64,000 nt of DNA, taken from assembly GCF_009882915.1 (NCBI RefSeq), contig NZ_WTUW01000009.1, forward strand, positions 620,001-684,000. The letters are read 5' to 3'. Below the pieces are notes generated by a model. The model searched no databases and had not been told where the DNA came from. It saw only the letters and a program-made list of their open reading frames with translations. This DNA is from Sneathiella litorea (GTDB lineage Bacteria > Pseudomonadota > Alphaproteobacteria > Sneathiellales > Sneathiellaceae). Below are positions 43,225 to 52,761 of the stretch, in pieces. The position numbers were made by a program, and so were the translations under genes. Numbering within the stretch: position 1 is the first letter of the stretch; every line of letters starts with the position of its first letter.

Positions 43225-44719
43225 CACTTATAACCGTCACTTCAAGCTTACTATCTTCCGGTGAAACTGTGATATGGACAGACTTTGTCCTGAACCCTTC
43301 ACGGCGGCCTTCAAATATATACTGCCCCGGTTTTAGGCGAATTGTGTAGCGCTCCACCTCACCAACCTTGCCAACGCTCCGCACGCTCACATTCGTTAAT
43401 TTATCTGAAAGGACCAATACTTCAATTTCCGTATTTTGCCGGACAATCTCCGTCTTCAACTGATCAATATCTTCCGCGAGGGAAGGACTCATGGAACCAT
43501 AGATATCTGCTTGGGAAACAGCCCGCTCCGCAGCCTCCCGTACACTATCCGTCGACAACCGTTCTGGATATTTCAGAAAGTTCCGAATGTCCCCGCTCCG
43601 CTGCAATATCTTCTGCGAAAGAGAAATAGTCTCCTGAATATCCGGATTATCCGGATATAGTGCTGCTGCATTCTGGTAAGAGTTCAAGGCGTCATTCCAG
43701 TTATCCCGCTGGATGGCCGTGTCACCCTCTTTTACAAACTTACGAAAACTCAGCTCCCGTTTTAGCTCTTTCAGAAGCGAGGCGAGGTTCTCTGTCTCTT
43801 CTCGTGCCGGGAACAGTTTATTTGCCTGTTCATATGCACTCTGGAGTTTCTCAAGCTGTTCATTTTGACTTGCGCTCAGGCCGGATGAAACGACTTTTTC
43901 AAATTGTCTTTCACGCAACAAATTTTCAATTTCCACCACCCGATCCTGATAAAGAACTCGCCTCGGATCAAGCAGCAAGATCTCGGAGGATAATCTCTGC
44001 TCTTCCACCAGATTGTTTTCCACTCTCGCAACGCGCGCTTTTTCCATCAAATCAAGGATTTGTGGAAGATTGTTAATATCACTTTGTAACTCCTTTGCAG
44101 AGATAGCGTCCGGTTTAAACTCAAGCGCCCTTTCCACCTGAATTGTTGCCTGTATCGGGTCATCTGCCTCATAGGCGCTTCGTGCGCTGACCATCGCCTT
44201 TTCAAAAGCGGCCTCAAATTCACCTATAGCGGTCGAGGCATCTGCAATCAAATTATTGACATTATCAAACGCACTGTCCGTCTCTCCATTGGCCAATTCA
44301 GTTATTATTTTATCCTTCCGGACAACGAGATCATCCCTAACCGGACCGTTCCATTTATTAAATCCTTTCGATAGGATTGTGCCTTCAAAATCTTCTTCAT
44401 ACCGGCTCAGGGCTGTCACGATCTCTTCACGCGTGCGATTTTGTGGTGTCTTGCTACCTTGAGGCTCTGCATGCTGGGTAGGTTGTTTGGTTTGCTTTTT
44501 GGAATGGGCAGGCTGTTGATCCGATGGCATCTCAGAAGGAGATGCGCCATTTTGGGTTTCGACCTGCACCCCGGAAGGGTCAGAAGGCTGATTGAGCGAA
44601 ATCCGCGTACCAAGAAAAGCGACTGCTCCTCCCAAAACCAGGATCACAATCAACATCAATAAGATAAACAACTGTTGCCTGGATTTCCGGCCAGCTTCCT
44701 GTAGTTTTTTTTCGAACAT
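43211..44719 (-). CDS. Membrane protein with helical repeats and a C-terminal PEGA-like domain
   Basis: The product is 502 residues: one membrane helix (about 17-36), a Pro/Gln/Ser-rich linker (about 45-95), then a long helical region with TPR-like units (AYEADDPIQATIQVERALEFKPD; GDTAIQRDNWNDALNSYQNAAALYPD). A C-terminal beta part (ERYTIRLKPGQYIFEGRREGF) resembles a PEGA module. Most of it should lie in the periplasm. It overlaps the next gene by 14 bases and follows the lipoprotein gene by 9 bases. A structural or docking protein of the envelope complex is likely. No enzyme motif is seen. Confidence 0.75.
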   Translation of the reverse strand: MFEKKLQEAGRKSRQQLFILLMLIVILVLGGAVAFLGTRISLNQPSDPSGVQVETQNGASPSEMPSDQQPAHSKKQTKQPTQHAEPQGSKTPQNRTREEIVTALSRYEEDFEGTILSKGFNKWNGPVRDDLVVRKDKIITELANGETDSAFDNVNNLIADASTAIGEFEAAFEKAMVSARSAYEADDPIQATIQVERALEFKPDAISAKELQSDINNLPQILDLMEKARVARVENNLVEEQRLSSEILLLDPRRVLYQDRVVEIENLLRERQFEKVVSSGLSASQNEQLEKLQSAYEQANKLFPAREETENLASLLKELKRELSFRKFVKEGDTAIQRDNWNDALNSYQNAAALYPDNPDIQETISLSQKILQRSGDIRNFLKYPERLSTDSVREAAERAVSQADIYGSMSPSLAEDIDQLKTEIVRQNTEIEVLVLSDKLTNVSVRSVGKVGEVERYTIRLKPGQYIFEGRREGFRTKSVHITVSPEDSKLEVTVISDERL

Positions 44720-44728
44720 TATGAGGGC

Positions 44729-45958
44729 TTAAAGCTGCTTTTCCGGAGTCTTTTCCTGTTCATAGATTTGTTTCAGAAATTCCCTCCATTCTGCAAACTG
44801 TTTTGCCGCATTACCCGTAAGTTTTTTAGTCTCGCCCTCAAACTCGACAACCTGTGGTGCCAGCTCTGCGTCCACGGATTCTCCCAGCTCTTCAAGAGTA
44901 TTTGCATGAAACTTCGTTTCATTGCCTGTTTTAAAGCCTTCAGAAAATAGGACCGCGGATCCGACACCAGCAACGGCCGCTCCTGCCAAAGCCCCTGAGG
45001 ATCTGCCGTAATTCCCACTGTTCCCGCTCGCCACCGCAAGCCCAACTCCCAAAATTGCCAGAAGAACGCCGCCAACGATTTGCGTCGTCTGCTTGACCCT
45101 TGCTTCATTCAGCGCGATTTGAGTTTCCTGGTTCTGTTGCTGCCAAACAGCATAGCTTGGGCCCATATTGGCATCGAAAGCCTCATAATGCTGTTGAAGA
45201 TTATCCACATAGAGCTGATCCCGGACCCAGATCGCCCTGATGCGTCGCAGCATGGGATCATCTTCGCTTGGTAAGCCGGTCAACTCAATTTCGCCGTCTT
45301 CTTCTCTGATATACTCGGAAAATGCTTCCTCAGAAAAATTGGCGCCAAACCGCATTTCCGTTACAGGTTTCAACAAGGCAAGTTCGGTTCCATCCGCGTC
45401 ATCCAGATGTTCGACGAGATCGTTGGCGGCTTCTATGAAAACAGGGTCATAAGGATCCACGCCCTTATTTCGGATAGACTTAAAAAACTTTTCCGGCACT
45501 TCATGGTCATAGTCTTCATCATACCATTTCGCCCCGGAAATATCGTATACATCCACGCTGATTTCCACATCCAGCCCGTTGGACTCCACAATCCGGCCGA
45601 GGACGTATAAATCCCCGTTGGCCTCGGCGTTCGGTGTCACGCGAACCGCACCAAACTTTCCTGTTTCTTCCAGTTTTTCCTTTAGATTCAGAGCAAAGCG
45701 AACGGCCTCCGCCCGTCGAAGTTCCGGCCAAATCTCTTCTTCATCGTCAAGTTCAAAATCATCCTCGGGGATACCCGGGTCGAACACCGGGATGACCACA
45801 TCAAGCTTCGGCTTTGCCGATTTCGGGTCTACTTTGGTCGCCATCATAACTTCACTGGATACCCGAGGGCCAACGCGAGTCGACATTCCTGGTGTCACAC
45901 AGCTCGTCAACATAAAGCAGCTTAGGAGTAGCCACCCAACCGAACGCTGAACAATCAT
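44729..45958 (-). CDS. Predicted lipoprotein of the vWA/proton-channel operon
   Basis: The product is 409 residues. A signal peptide ends in the lipobox FMLTSC with Cys20, so the mature protein should carry lipid; lack of Asp after Cys fits outer-membrane sorting. The middle part is acidic and unlike families I know. A region of alternating beta type near 115-145 includes GDLYVLGRIVESNGLDVEISVDVYD. A Gly/Ala-rich hydrophobic hairpin spans about 294-336, like a glycine-zipper that can insert in a membrane. It may give the machine its outer-membrane anchor. Confidence 0.72.
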   Translation of the reverse strand: MIVQRSVGWLLLSCFMLTSCVTPGMSTRVGPRVSSEVMMATKVDPKSAKPKLDVVIPVFDPGIPEDDFELDDEEEIWPELRRAEAVRFALNLKEKLEETGKFGAVRVTPNAEANGDLYVLGRIVESNGLDVEISVDVYDISGAKWYDEDYDHEVPEKFFKSIRNKGVDPYDPVFIEAANDLVEHLDDADGTELALLKPVTEMRFGANFSEEAFSEYIREEDGEIELTGLPSEDDPMLRRIRAIWVRDQLYVDNLQQHYEAFDANMGPSYAVWQQQNQETQIALNEARVKQTTQIVGGVLLAILGVGLAVASGNSGNYGRSSGALAGAAVAGVGSAVLFSEGFKTGNETKFHANTLEELGESVDAELAPQVVEFEGETKKLTGNAAKQFAEWREFLKQIYEQEKTPEKQL

Positions 45959-45985
45959 TGTAATTCTTTCATCTTATCCAATACC

Positions 45986-46567
45986 CTAAATCTGCGACAA
46001 ACCCTTCAGCTTTCGATACTCGTTCCACAACCTGGCGCGTTTATCCGGGTCGGGCTCATTTATTGCCGCTTCTTTCACTTTTTGCTGCAGCACGGTATCA
46101 TTATCTGATGGTGGAATGTCATCAGGCAGCTTGCCATTTTGCAAGGTCTCAACCTGCTTTTGTTCTTCCGTTCTTCCATCATCAGCAGTCACAGCTTCGG
46201 CCTGGCTGGACTGCTCCGTGGCTTTACTTGTTTCTGTCCCTTGGATTCCGGTGGATGCCATTGATGATGAGGTGCCCGCATCAGTCTCGGCCCCGGCTCC
46301 GCTTCCCCCGCTCGCGGAAGCCGCCCCGCCAGATTGTGAATGTTGCAAGCAATCATCATACTTATTGAGCGATTCAAACAGAGCCTTATCCATCCGGTCC
46401 GTAATTTCTTCCTTCGTCAATCCTTCTGTCCGGCTGTAATCAACCCCATATTCCTTGCAATCCTGCTCATCTTCCCCCATCCCTGTTGCCTGCGCGATAG
46501 CAGCATTGATGTCGGCTAACAGAACGGCCATGAGAACAGCAGCTAAAGATGAAACAGTTACTTTCAT
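45986..46567 (-). CDS. Small secreted protein, first gene of the vWA/proton-channel operon
   Basis: The product is 193 residues from the ATG at 46567 (a TTG two codons earlier is less likely). A signal peptide ends near AIAQA. The mature part has two Cys (37 and 73), able to form a disulfide, in a helical segment. A low-complexity Gly/Ser/Ala/Thr stretch (about 80-120) leads to a C-terminal acidic-basic helix (PDPDKRARLWNEYRKLKG). No family recognised. Its position at the head of the operon, 27 bases before the lipoprotein gene, suggests a periplasmic accessory factor. Confidence 0.7.
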   Translation of the reverse strand: MKVTVSSLAAVLMAVLLADINAAIAQATGMGEDEQDCKEYGVDYSRTEGLTKEEITDRMDKALFESLNKYDDCLQHSQSGGAASASGGSGAGAETDAGTSSSMASTGIQGTETSKATEQSSQAEAVTADDGRTEEQKQVETLQNGKLPDDIPPSDNDTVLQQKVKEAAINEPDPDKRARLWNEYRKLKGLSQI

Positions 46568-46867
46568 TATCAAAATAGACTTTCAACAGACAATAGTAGA
46601 ATTAATGTTCAAATAAAATCTATCATAACGTCGATGTGAGAAAAAAGGAACTTCATGCGATACATCGCCGCGTTACCGTATGGTGCAGGTATTGTAACAT
46701 CAACACAGTGTTTGTGGAAACTAGCGCCCAATTATACTGAGTTATCGGGATATAGAGAATCTGTTATCAGAATGCGGCACAGATATTTGTTGCGAGAAAA
46801 GCTCGCAGAAAATTCTTCGCCTGCTGGAAGCTAGTGTAGCATTGCCCCTACAGAGGGTTATGCCAGT
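46568..46867. other. 300-base gap upstream of the vWA/proton-channel operon
   Basis: It must hold the promoter of the eight-gene operon, but no convincing -35/-10 pair was found. A 6-bp hairpin TGCGAG/CTCGCA (46791-46807) lies 60 bases beyond the acyl-CoA ligase stop and may end that transcript, though no T-run follows. On the plus strand an AAGGA site precedes a 59-codon ORF (46655-46834) that resembles nothing known and is probably chance. Confidence 0.4.
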
Positions 46868-48397
46868 TTACTTTTCCGCTAACTGTTTCCTGAGTTCTGT
46901 TTTCAGGATTTTTCCGTAGTTGCTTTTCGGTAGTTCATCGACAAAGAAATACTCTTTCGGCCGCTTGAACCTGCCAATGTTATTCAGGCAGAGCTCTTCT
47001 AACTCTTCAGGAGTAACCGTCTCCCCTTCCCTCAGAACAACAAAGGCGACAACTTCCTCACCCCAGTCCGGTTCCGGGCGCCCAACAACCGATACTTCAT
47101 CCAGCCGGCTGTCCAGGAGCAGAACTTCCTCTATCTCGCGGGGATAAATGTTGGTCCCGCCGCTGATGATCATATCCTTTGACCGGTCTTTCAGGGTGAG
47201 AAAACCGTCTTGATCCAGAAACCCGACATCCCCGGTATGAAGCCATCCATCCCGGATCGCCTGGCTTGTTGCCTCCGAATTATTCCAGTATCCCGCCATG
47301 ACGACGTCACTTTTCAAGACAATCTCACCGAGTTCCCCGGTCGGGACTTCATTGTCCTCCTCATCGACAATTCTGACTTCAACGCCTGTGCGCGGGAGGC
47401 CAACGCTGGAGAGGCGCTTTTCATACTTCGGGTTATCGTAATCGGCATGAAGCTGTTTACTGAGGCTGGTGCCGGTATTAGGAGATTCCCCCTGCCCAAA
47501 AATCTGGATCAGGCAGGGCCCAAATGTCGCAAGGGCGCGTTTGGTATCCTCCAGATACATCGGCGCGCCACCGTAGTAGATTGTCTTGATATTCTCAGAC
47601 TTGGCAGAGCCTGCCTTCGGATGGTTCGTCATCCGCGTCAGCATTGTCGGTGCCGCCATGAAGGTCGCATTTTTGTAGGTTTCAAGAAGTCCAAAAATTT
47701 CCTCTACGTCGAAACCGCCACTTTCCGGCACGACATGGTGCGACGCCTTGATTAGATGTGGAATGGCATATAATCCATCCGCATGAGACATAGGGGCCGT
47801 ATGAAAATAGGTATCCTCCGGGGAAAGCTGATCGACGTCCGCGTAATATCTGAGTGTCATACCCAGTAAAGTCCGGTGTGTGAGCGTCGCCCCTTTCGGT
47901 TGCCCCGTCGTTCCGCTTGTATAGAAGATCCAGGCTGGGTCCGTCTCTGAGACATCCACCATCTCAATCGGTGGGTGCCTTAGCAGAGCTTCATATGCAT
48001 CGTCATTTACGCACAGCACCCGCTCAAACCCGTCGATCGCTTCCAAAGACTCGCTGATACCGTCAATCAGATTTCCAGTGACGAAGCAAACTTTTACGCC
48101 TGCATTATCAATAATATAGGCAAATTCCTTGGGGTGAAGTTTGGAATTCATGGGGACGACACATAGTCCCGCATGCCAGCATGCTACCAGAATTTCCAGA
48201 TACTGCGGCGTGTTTAACATGGCGAGACCAACCCGATCCCCCTCGCCCAGCCCAAGTTTACCACGAAGAGCCCCCGCGAGGCCTTGGACACGGTCGGCAA
48301 ACTCGCTGTAGGTATGGAGCTGTGTCGTCCCGAGGGAGACGGCGGGTTTATCGCCATAAACCCGTGCTACACGCGATAGAAAATCTGAAATATTCAT
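46868..48397 (-). CDS. Acyl-CoA synthetase (AMP-binding), second Liv operon, distal
   Basis: The product is 509 residues. Canonical adenylate-forming motifs are present: P-loop YTSGTTGQPKG, hinge DRSKDMIISGGTNIYPREIEE and the C-terminal catalytic Lys in SNYGKILKTELRK. The enzyme makes acyl-CoA from a free acid, ATP and CoA. It follows another ligase (gap 73 bases) and a thiolase in the second Liv operon, so it likely activates an imported carboxylic acid. The acid chain length is not readable. Confidence 0.9.
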   Translation of the reverse strand: MNISDFLSRVARVYGDKPAVSLGTTQLHTYSEFADRVQGLAGALRGKLGLGEGDRVGLAMLNTPQYLEILVACWHAGLCVVPMNSKLHPKEFAYIIDNAGVKVCFVTGNLIDGISESLEAIDGFERVLCVNDDAYEALLRHPPIEMVDVSETDPAWIFYTSGTTGQPKGATLTHRTLLGMTLRYYADVDQLSPEDTYFHTAPMSHADGLYAIPHLIKASHHVVPESGGFDVEEIFGLLETYKNATFMAAPTMLTRMTNHPKAGSAKSENIKTIYYGGAPMYLEDTKRALATFGPCLIQIFGQGESPNTGTSLSKQLHADYDNPKYEKRLSSVGLPRTGVEVRIVDEEDNEVPTGELGEIVLKSDVVMAGYWNNSEATSQAIRDGWLHTGDVGFLDQDGFLTLKDRSKDMIISGGTNIYPREIEEVLLLDSRLDEVSVVGRPEPDWGEEVVAFVVLREGETVTPEELEELCLNNIGRFKRPKEYFFVDELPKSNYGKILKTELRKQLAEK

Positions 48398-48470
48398 TAC
48401 ATTACGTCCCCAGTTATTATTGCTGTTTCAGGGTCATATGTTTCGACCGTCAGCCCCTCACTTCGAGATG

Positions 48471-50021
48471 CTAGATTGCCCGCTCGTTATTGGTCCAGAA
48501 GCTGGCGCGAATATCCTTTTTCCGCACCTTCCCGACCGGTGTACGCGGCAGGCTTTTCCAGATTTCAACGGACTTCGGTGCCTTTACGCTGCCAAGGGTT
48601 TTCTTACAGAGGCTGATAATCTCCTCCCCCTCAAGGCTGCAACCGGGTTTTAGCTCAATCACCGCCTTTACCGCCTCGCCCCATTTTTCATCGGGAGCAC
48701 CAATGACGGCACAATCCTGAACGGAAGGATGTCCCCAGATCACCTGCTCAATCTCACTCGGATAGACGTTGAAGCCGCCGGTAATAATCATGTCCTTCTT
48801 CCGGTCAACAATGTAGACATACCCATCTTCATCGAGATAACCGATATCACCGGTATGGTGCCAACCGAAGGTAGAGACTTCTTCGGTCGCTTCCGGGTTT
48901 TTATAGTAACCTGTCATCACCAGATTTCCCTGCACGACAATTTCCCCGCGTTCATTCGGCGGCAGGAGATTGCCCTCATCATCCATTATCCGGACACGGG
49001 TCTGCAGGGTTTGGCGCCCGCAGCTTGCCAGACGTTTTTCCTTTGTATTACTACCTATTACGAGATGATCTTGAGGTGAAAGATAGGTGCAGAACATGGG
49101 TGCCTCGGCCTGCCCGAAAGACTGACTCATGACCGGACCAAAAATATCCAGACATTCCTTCAGCTTGTCGACTGACATCGGCGCCGCAGCATAGATAAAA
49201 TGCTCCAGACTGCTGTAGTCAAATTTCTTTACATCCGAATAGGCGAGCAGCATGTAAATCGCCGTCGGCGGCAGGAAGAGATGCGTTACCCCCTCACTAT
49301 CGATTGTCTTCGCAACCATTTCCGCATCAAACTGCGGAAGAATGACCTGAGTTCCGCCATTCGCCATAGAGAGAATGGCAAGCACACCCGCCGCATGGGA
49401 CATCGGGGCAACAACCAGATGAACCGGCGATTTCTTCATCGGCATCGTAGTATAGAAGGCCGTAATCATGGCATCCCATATACGGTTGGTCCAGAGCACA
49501 CCCTTTGGAAGGCCCGTTGTTCCACCGGATGAAAAGATAGAGGCTAATGTATCCTGATCGCTTGCGATATCCGGATCGGTGCTCTCCTCACCCTCTATCC
49601 AGTCTTCCAGATAGACGCCGCGACCACCCGACTTATCGATACAGATTAAATGCTGGATTTTCGGGCAAAGCTTGGCGAATTCTCCGGCTTTTTCCTCGAA
49701 TTCACTATGATAGAAAAGTATTTCCACATCACAGTTATCAAGGATATAGGCGTTTTCCTTGACTTCATTTTTCGCGTTGAGCGGAACCCATACGATACCT
49801 GCGCGTAACATACCAAGACAGCATTCAAATGCCGGCACGGCGTTGGAACTAAAAACAGCGCCTTTCACCTGAGGCTTCACACCCAGACGGATCAGCGCAT
49901 TGGCGATCCTGTAGTTGCGTTCCTGCACCTCCGCATAGTTGCGCGAAATGCTGCTGTCTTTCAGGCAGATCCTTTCCGGGTCCAGCGCAACGCCGCGATC
50001 GAAGTAATCAATTACACGCAT
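48471..50021 (-). CDS. Acyl-CoA synthetase (AMP-binding), second Liv operon, proximal
   Basis: The product is 516 residues with P-loop SSGGTTGLPKG, hinge DRKKDMIITGGFNVYPSEIEQ and C-terminal Lys in TPVGKVRKKDIR, all canonical. It is related to, but clearly distinct from, the next ligase, so the pair may act on different acids or be partly redundant. It lies 21 bases downstream of the thiolase gene. Confidence 0.9.
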   Translation of the reverse strand: MRVIDYFDRGVALDPERICLKDSSISRNYAEVQERNYRIANALIRLGVKPQVKGAVFSSNAVPAFECCLGMLRAGIVWVPLNAKNEVKENAYILDNCDVEILFYHSEFEEKAGEFAKLCPKIQHLICIDKSGGRGVYLEDWIEGEESTDPDIASDQDTLASIFSSGGTTGLPKGVLWTNRIWDAMITAFYTTMPMKKSPVHLVVAPMSHAAGVLAILSMANGGTQVILPQFDAEMVAKTIDSEGVTHLFLPPTAIYMLLAYSDVKKFDYSSLEHFIYAAAPMSVDKLKECLDIFGPVMSQSFGQAEAPMFCTYLSPQDHLVIGSNTKEKRLASCGRQTLQTRVRIMDDEGNLLPPNERGEIVVQGNLVMTGYYKNPEATEEVSTFGWHHTGDIGYLDEDGYVYIVDRKKDMIITGGFNVYPSEIEQVIWGHPSVQDCAVIGAPDEKWGEAVKAVIELKPGCSLEGEEIISLCKKTLGSVKAPKSVEIWKSLPRTPVGKVRKKDIRASFWTNNERAI

Positions 50022-50042
50022 GAAATTCTCTCCCGTCGTCTA

Positions 50043-51281
50043 TTAATTCTTCTGTAGAATGGTGATGCAGGCGGCGGCCTCCTCATAGCCAAGGAATCCG
50101 CCCCCGTTTTCGGCGATCGCGGTGCGCGCCCTATCCACCTGACGAGGGCCCGCCTCCCCGCGCAGCTGCGTGACGAGTTCATAAACCTGCGCAAGGCCGG
50201 TGGCCCCGATGGGATGCCCGCGGGATTCCAGCCCCCCAGAAGGATTAACAGGAATGCGACCGCCAACCGTTGTATGACCTTCTTCGGACAGGCGCCCGCC
50301 TTCCCCGAATTCACAGAAGCCCAAAGCCTCGACTTGGAGCAACTCAGCAAAAGCCGTTGCATCATGGACTTCGGCTACGTCCATATCTTTCGGCGACAGG
50401 CCCGCCTTTTCATAGGCAGCATTTGCGGCCAGATGCGTAATCTGCTTGTTGAACTCGTCATGCTTCCGGTTTGTCCCCGACCGGAGGACAGAGGCTGCAA
50501 TCCGTACGGCACGCCCCATACCAAGCTGGCGCGCCTTTTCCTCCGAAACCACAATTGCTGCCGCCGCGCCATCACTGATCGGAGCGCACATGGCAAGTGT
50601 CAGTGGCCAGGCAACCGGGCGATCCTTAAGCACTTCTTCCACTGTCATCTTGTTCTGGTATTGCGCCTTCGGGTTATGCTGGGAATGCGTATGGTTTTTT
50701 GCACAGGCGGCCGCAATCTGGGCCTGTGTAATGCCGAATGCGTTCATATGATTGCGCGCCAGCGATGCGTAGACATCCATAAAGACGCTGCGTTGTCCGC
50801 CATTATCTTCCGCATCTGGTGGCAAGGGCAGGTCTTTTGACATTTCCCGCAACCGGGCAATGGATTCATCTGCCGTATGAACATCCCAGCCGCCGTCAAA
50901 TACCGCAAAGGAACGGGCACGGTCGGTTGAGTTCATCTTGTCAGTTCCGATTGCCAACGCAATATCGCCTTGCCCTGATTGTACATAGGCACAGGCTGAG
51001 TTGAGGGCCGTACTGGCGCTGGCGCAGGCATTCTCAATATTAGTAATCGGAATCCCCTCAAAACCAGCGGAACGCAGGGCAATCTGTCCCGGCACCAAGT
51101 ACTGCGCCTCAACTGCCGCCTGGGAGGCGTTGGCAAAGAATGCGGCCTGAATGCTCTCGCGGTCCAATCCGGCGTCTTCCAACGCTTCGGCGACCACTTC
51201 TCTCGTCATGTCCTTGACGGAACGGTTTAAAAACTTACCAAACTGCGACATTCCGATGCCGATGATATATGCGTCTGACAT
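50043..51281 (-). CDS. Thiolase family protein (SCP2-type acetyltransferase)
   Basis: The product is 412 residues. The nucleophile is present as Cys86 in IENACASASTAL, and the basic His motif reads SRGHPIGATG near residue 350. Thiolases of this group cleave 3-oxoacyl-CoA to acetyl-CoA and a shortened acyl-CoA. It sits between the second Liv importer and two acyl-CoA ligases, consistent with uptake, activation and beta-oxidation of one class of acids. Unlike the thiolase-like gene at 32 kb it has no DUF35 neighbour. Confidence 0.88.
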   Translation of the reverse strand: MSDAYIIGIGMSQFGKFLNRSVKDMTREVVAEALEDAGLDRESIQAAFFANASQAAVEAQYLVPGQIALRSAGFEGIPITNIENACASASTALNSACAYVQSGQGDIALAIGTDKMNSTDRARSFAVFDGGWDVHTADESIARLREMSKDLPLPPDAEDNGGQRSVFMDVYASLARNHMNAFGITQAQIAAACAKNHTHSQHNPKAQYQNKMTVEEVLKDRPVAWPLTLAMCAPISDGAAAAIVVSEEKARQLGMGRAVRIAASVLRSGTNRKHDEFNKQITHLAANAAYEKAGLSPKDMDVAEVHDATAFAELLQVEALGFCEFGEGGRLSEEGHTTVGGRIPVNPSGGLESRGHPIGATGLAQVYELVTQLRGEAGPRQVDRARTAIAENGGGFLGYEEAAACITILQKN

Positions 51282-51298
51282 ATGTCTAACTCCCGATT

Positions 51299-52000
51299 TT
51301 AGAGACTTATAAGTCCTTCGATTTTTTCCCGTTCTGCCAGGAGGTCTTCCGTCTTGCCGGACCAGCGGATATGGCCGTTGTCGATCAGATATTGGCGCTT
51401 GGCCAGTTTAAGCGGCACCTTCAGGTTTTGTTCAACAAGCAGAATTGCAACGCCCTCGGCGTTAATGAGGGCCATAGCCTTGATAAGATCCTCGACAACC
51501 AGCGGGGCAAGGCCTTCTGTCGGCTCATCCAGCAACAGCAGTTCCGGATTGGTCAGCAACCCTCGGCCAACCGCGAGCATTTGCTGCTCTCCGCCAGACA
51601 AGGTGTCGCCGCGCGACGTCATCCGTTCTTTCAACCGCGGGAAGAGGTCATACACCCGCTCTAGGTTCCACGCGCCTTCCCGGCCCATCACCGTTGCAAT
51701 CCGCAGATTTTCGTCAACGTTGAGCGTCGCAAAAATCCGCCGGTCCTCCGGCACATAGGCAATGCCCGAACGACCCAGCATTTCAGTGGAAAGCCGGGTT
51801 GCATCCCGGCCGTCATACATACGCTTCCCGGAGGCAATCGGGTTCAACCCCATGATCGCCTTCAGCAAGGTGCTTTTACCGGCGCCATTTCGGCCAATCA
51901 GAGAGACGATTTCCCCCTCTTCAACCGATATTGAAACATCATGCAATGCCTGAGCCTTGCCATAGAAAACATCGCAGTTTTGCATTTCCAGAAGGCTCAT
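51299..52000 (-). CDS. Second Liv-type importer ATPase (LivF-like)
   Basis: The product is 233 residues with Walker A GRNGAGKST, signature LSGGEQQMLAVGRGL and Walker B LLLLDEPTEGLAP. Start overlaps the LivG-like stop (ATGA). ATPase subunit of the importer encoded at 51299-55829. Confidence 0.9.
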   Translation of the reverse strand: MSLLEMQNCDVFYGKAQALHDVSISVEEGEIVSLIGRNGAGKSTLLKAIMGLNPIASGKRMYDGRDATRLSTEMLGRSGIAYVPEDRRIFATLNVDENLRIATVMGREGAWNLERVYDLFPRLKERMTSRGDTLSGGEQQMLAVGRGLLTNPELLLLDEPTEGLAPLVVEDLIKAMALINAEGVAILLVEQNLKVPLKLAKRQYLIDNGHIRWSGKTEDLLAEREKIEGLISL

Positions 52001-52761
52001 TCTTCCTCTCCCAGATAAGCTGTGCGGACGCGCGGATCCCGCTTGATCGTTTCCGCCTCGCCAGACGCCAGAACTTCGCCTGCTAGCATGACGATAATCT
52101 CATCGGAAATTTCCATCACCACGTCCATGTTATGTTCAATCAGCAGGACAGTCCGGCCCTGTGATACCTTGCGGATCAACTCAACGGCCGTTTCCACAAC
52201 ATCATGGCCAACACCGGCAAGTGGTTCATCCAGTAACAGGACTTTCGGTTCACTCAGTAACGCCAAGCCAATTTCGAGGGCGCGCTGATCCCCGTGAGAC
52301 AGGCTTCCGGCGTTGACATGACCAAACCCTTCCAGACCGATCTCAGACAGGACCCGTTCCGCATCATTGGCAATTTCCTTGAACTTCCCGACCGGGCGCC
52401 AGAAAGGCTGCAGCCTGAAGCGGTGGGCCTGCGCCGCAAGCCGAAGATTTTCGAACACCGTCATTTCTGCGAAGATCTGCGTGATCTGGAAACTCCGGCC
52501 GAGCCCCGCCCAGGTCCGGGCATGAGGCGATTTCCCCGTTATTTCCTGATCATTGAGGAATACGCGCCCCTTGCTGAGCTTTGCCCGTCCAGAGAGCGCA
52601 TTCATAAGCGTTGTTTTCCCCGCGCCATTGGGGCCGATCAGGCCATAAAGCAAGCCGGGCTTGAAATCATAGCTGACATTTGAGACCGCCTTGAAGGCAC
52701 CGTAGGAAACCTCGATGTCCTCACAACGCAAAATGGAATTTTTCTCGGCTATAGCGTTCAT
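51997..52761 (-). CDS. Second Liv-type importer ATPase (LivG-like)
   Basis: The product is 254 residues with Walker A GPNGAGKTT, a LivG-type signature LSHGDQRALEIGLAL and Walker B VLLLDEPLAGVGH. Its start overlaps the LivM-like stop and its own stop overlaps the LivF-like start, so the ATPases are coupled to the channel. Confidence 0.9.
   Translation of the reverse strand: MNAIAEKNSILRCEDIEVSYGAFKAVSNVSYDFKPGLLYGLIGPNGAGKTTLMNALSGRAKLSKGRVFLNDQEITGKSPHARTWAGLGRSFQITQIFAEMTVFENLRLAAQAHRFRLQPFWRPVGKFKEIANDAERVLSEIGLEGFGHVNAGSLSHGDQRALEIGLALLSEPKVLLLDEPLAGVGHDVVETAVELIRKVSQGRTVLLIEHNMDVVMEISDEIIVMLAGEVLASGEAETIKRDPRVRTAYLGEEE

Noticed and set aside
38282-46567. Zorya-like phage defence (MotA-type ZorA with ZorB)
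   Set aside because: A MotA-like channel protein is present, but the partners carry vWA rather than OmpA-type peptidoglycan-binding domains, and no helicase, nuclease or ZorE-type gene is nearby.
46655-46834. 59-codon plus-strand ORF with AAGGA site
   Set aside because: No resemblance to a family, lies in the control region of the opposite-strand operon; probably chance. Noted in the gap entry only.
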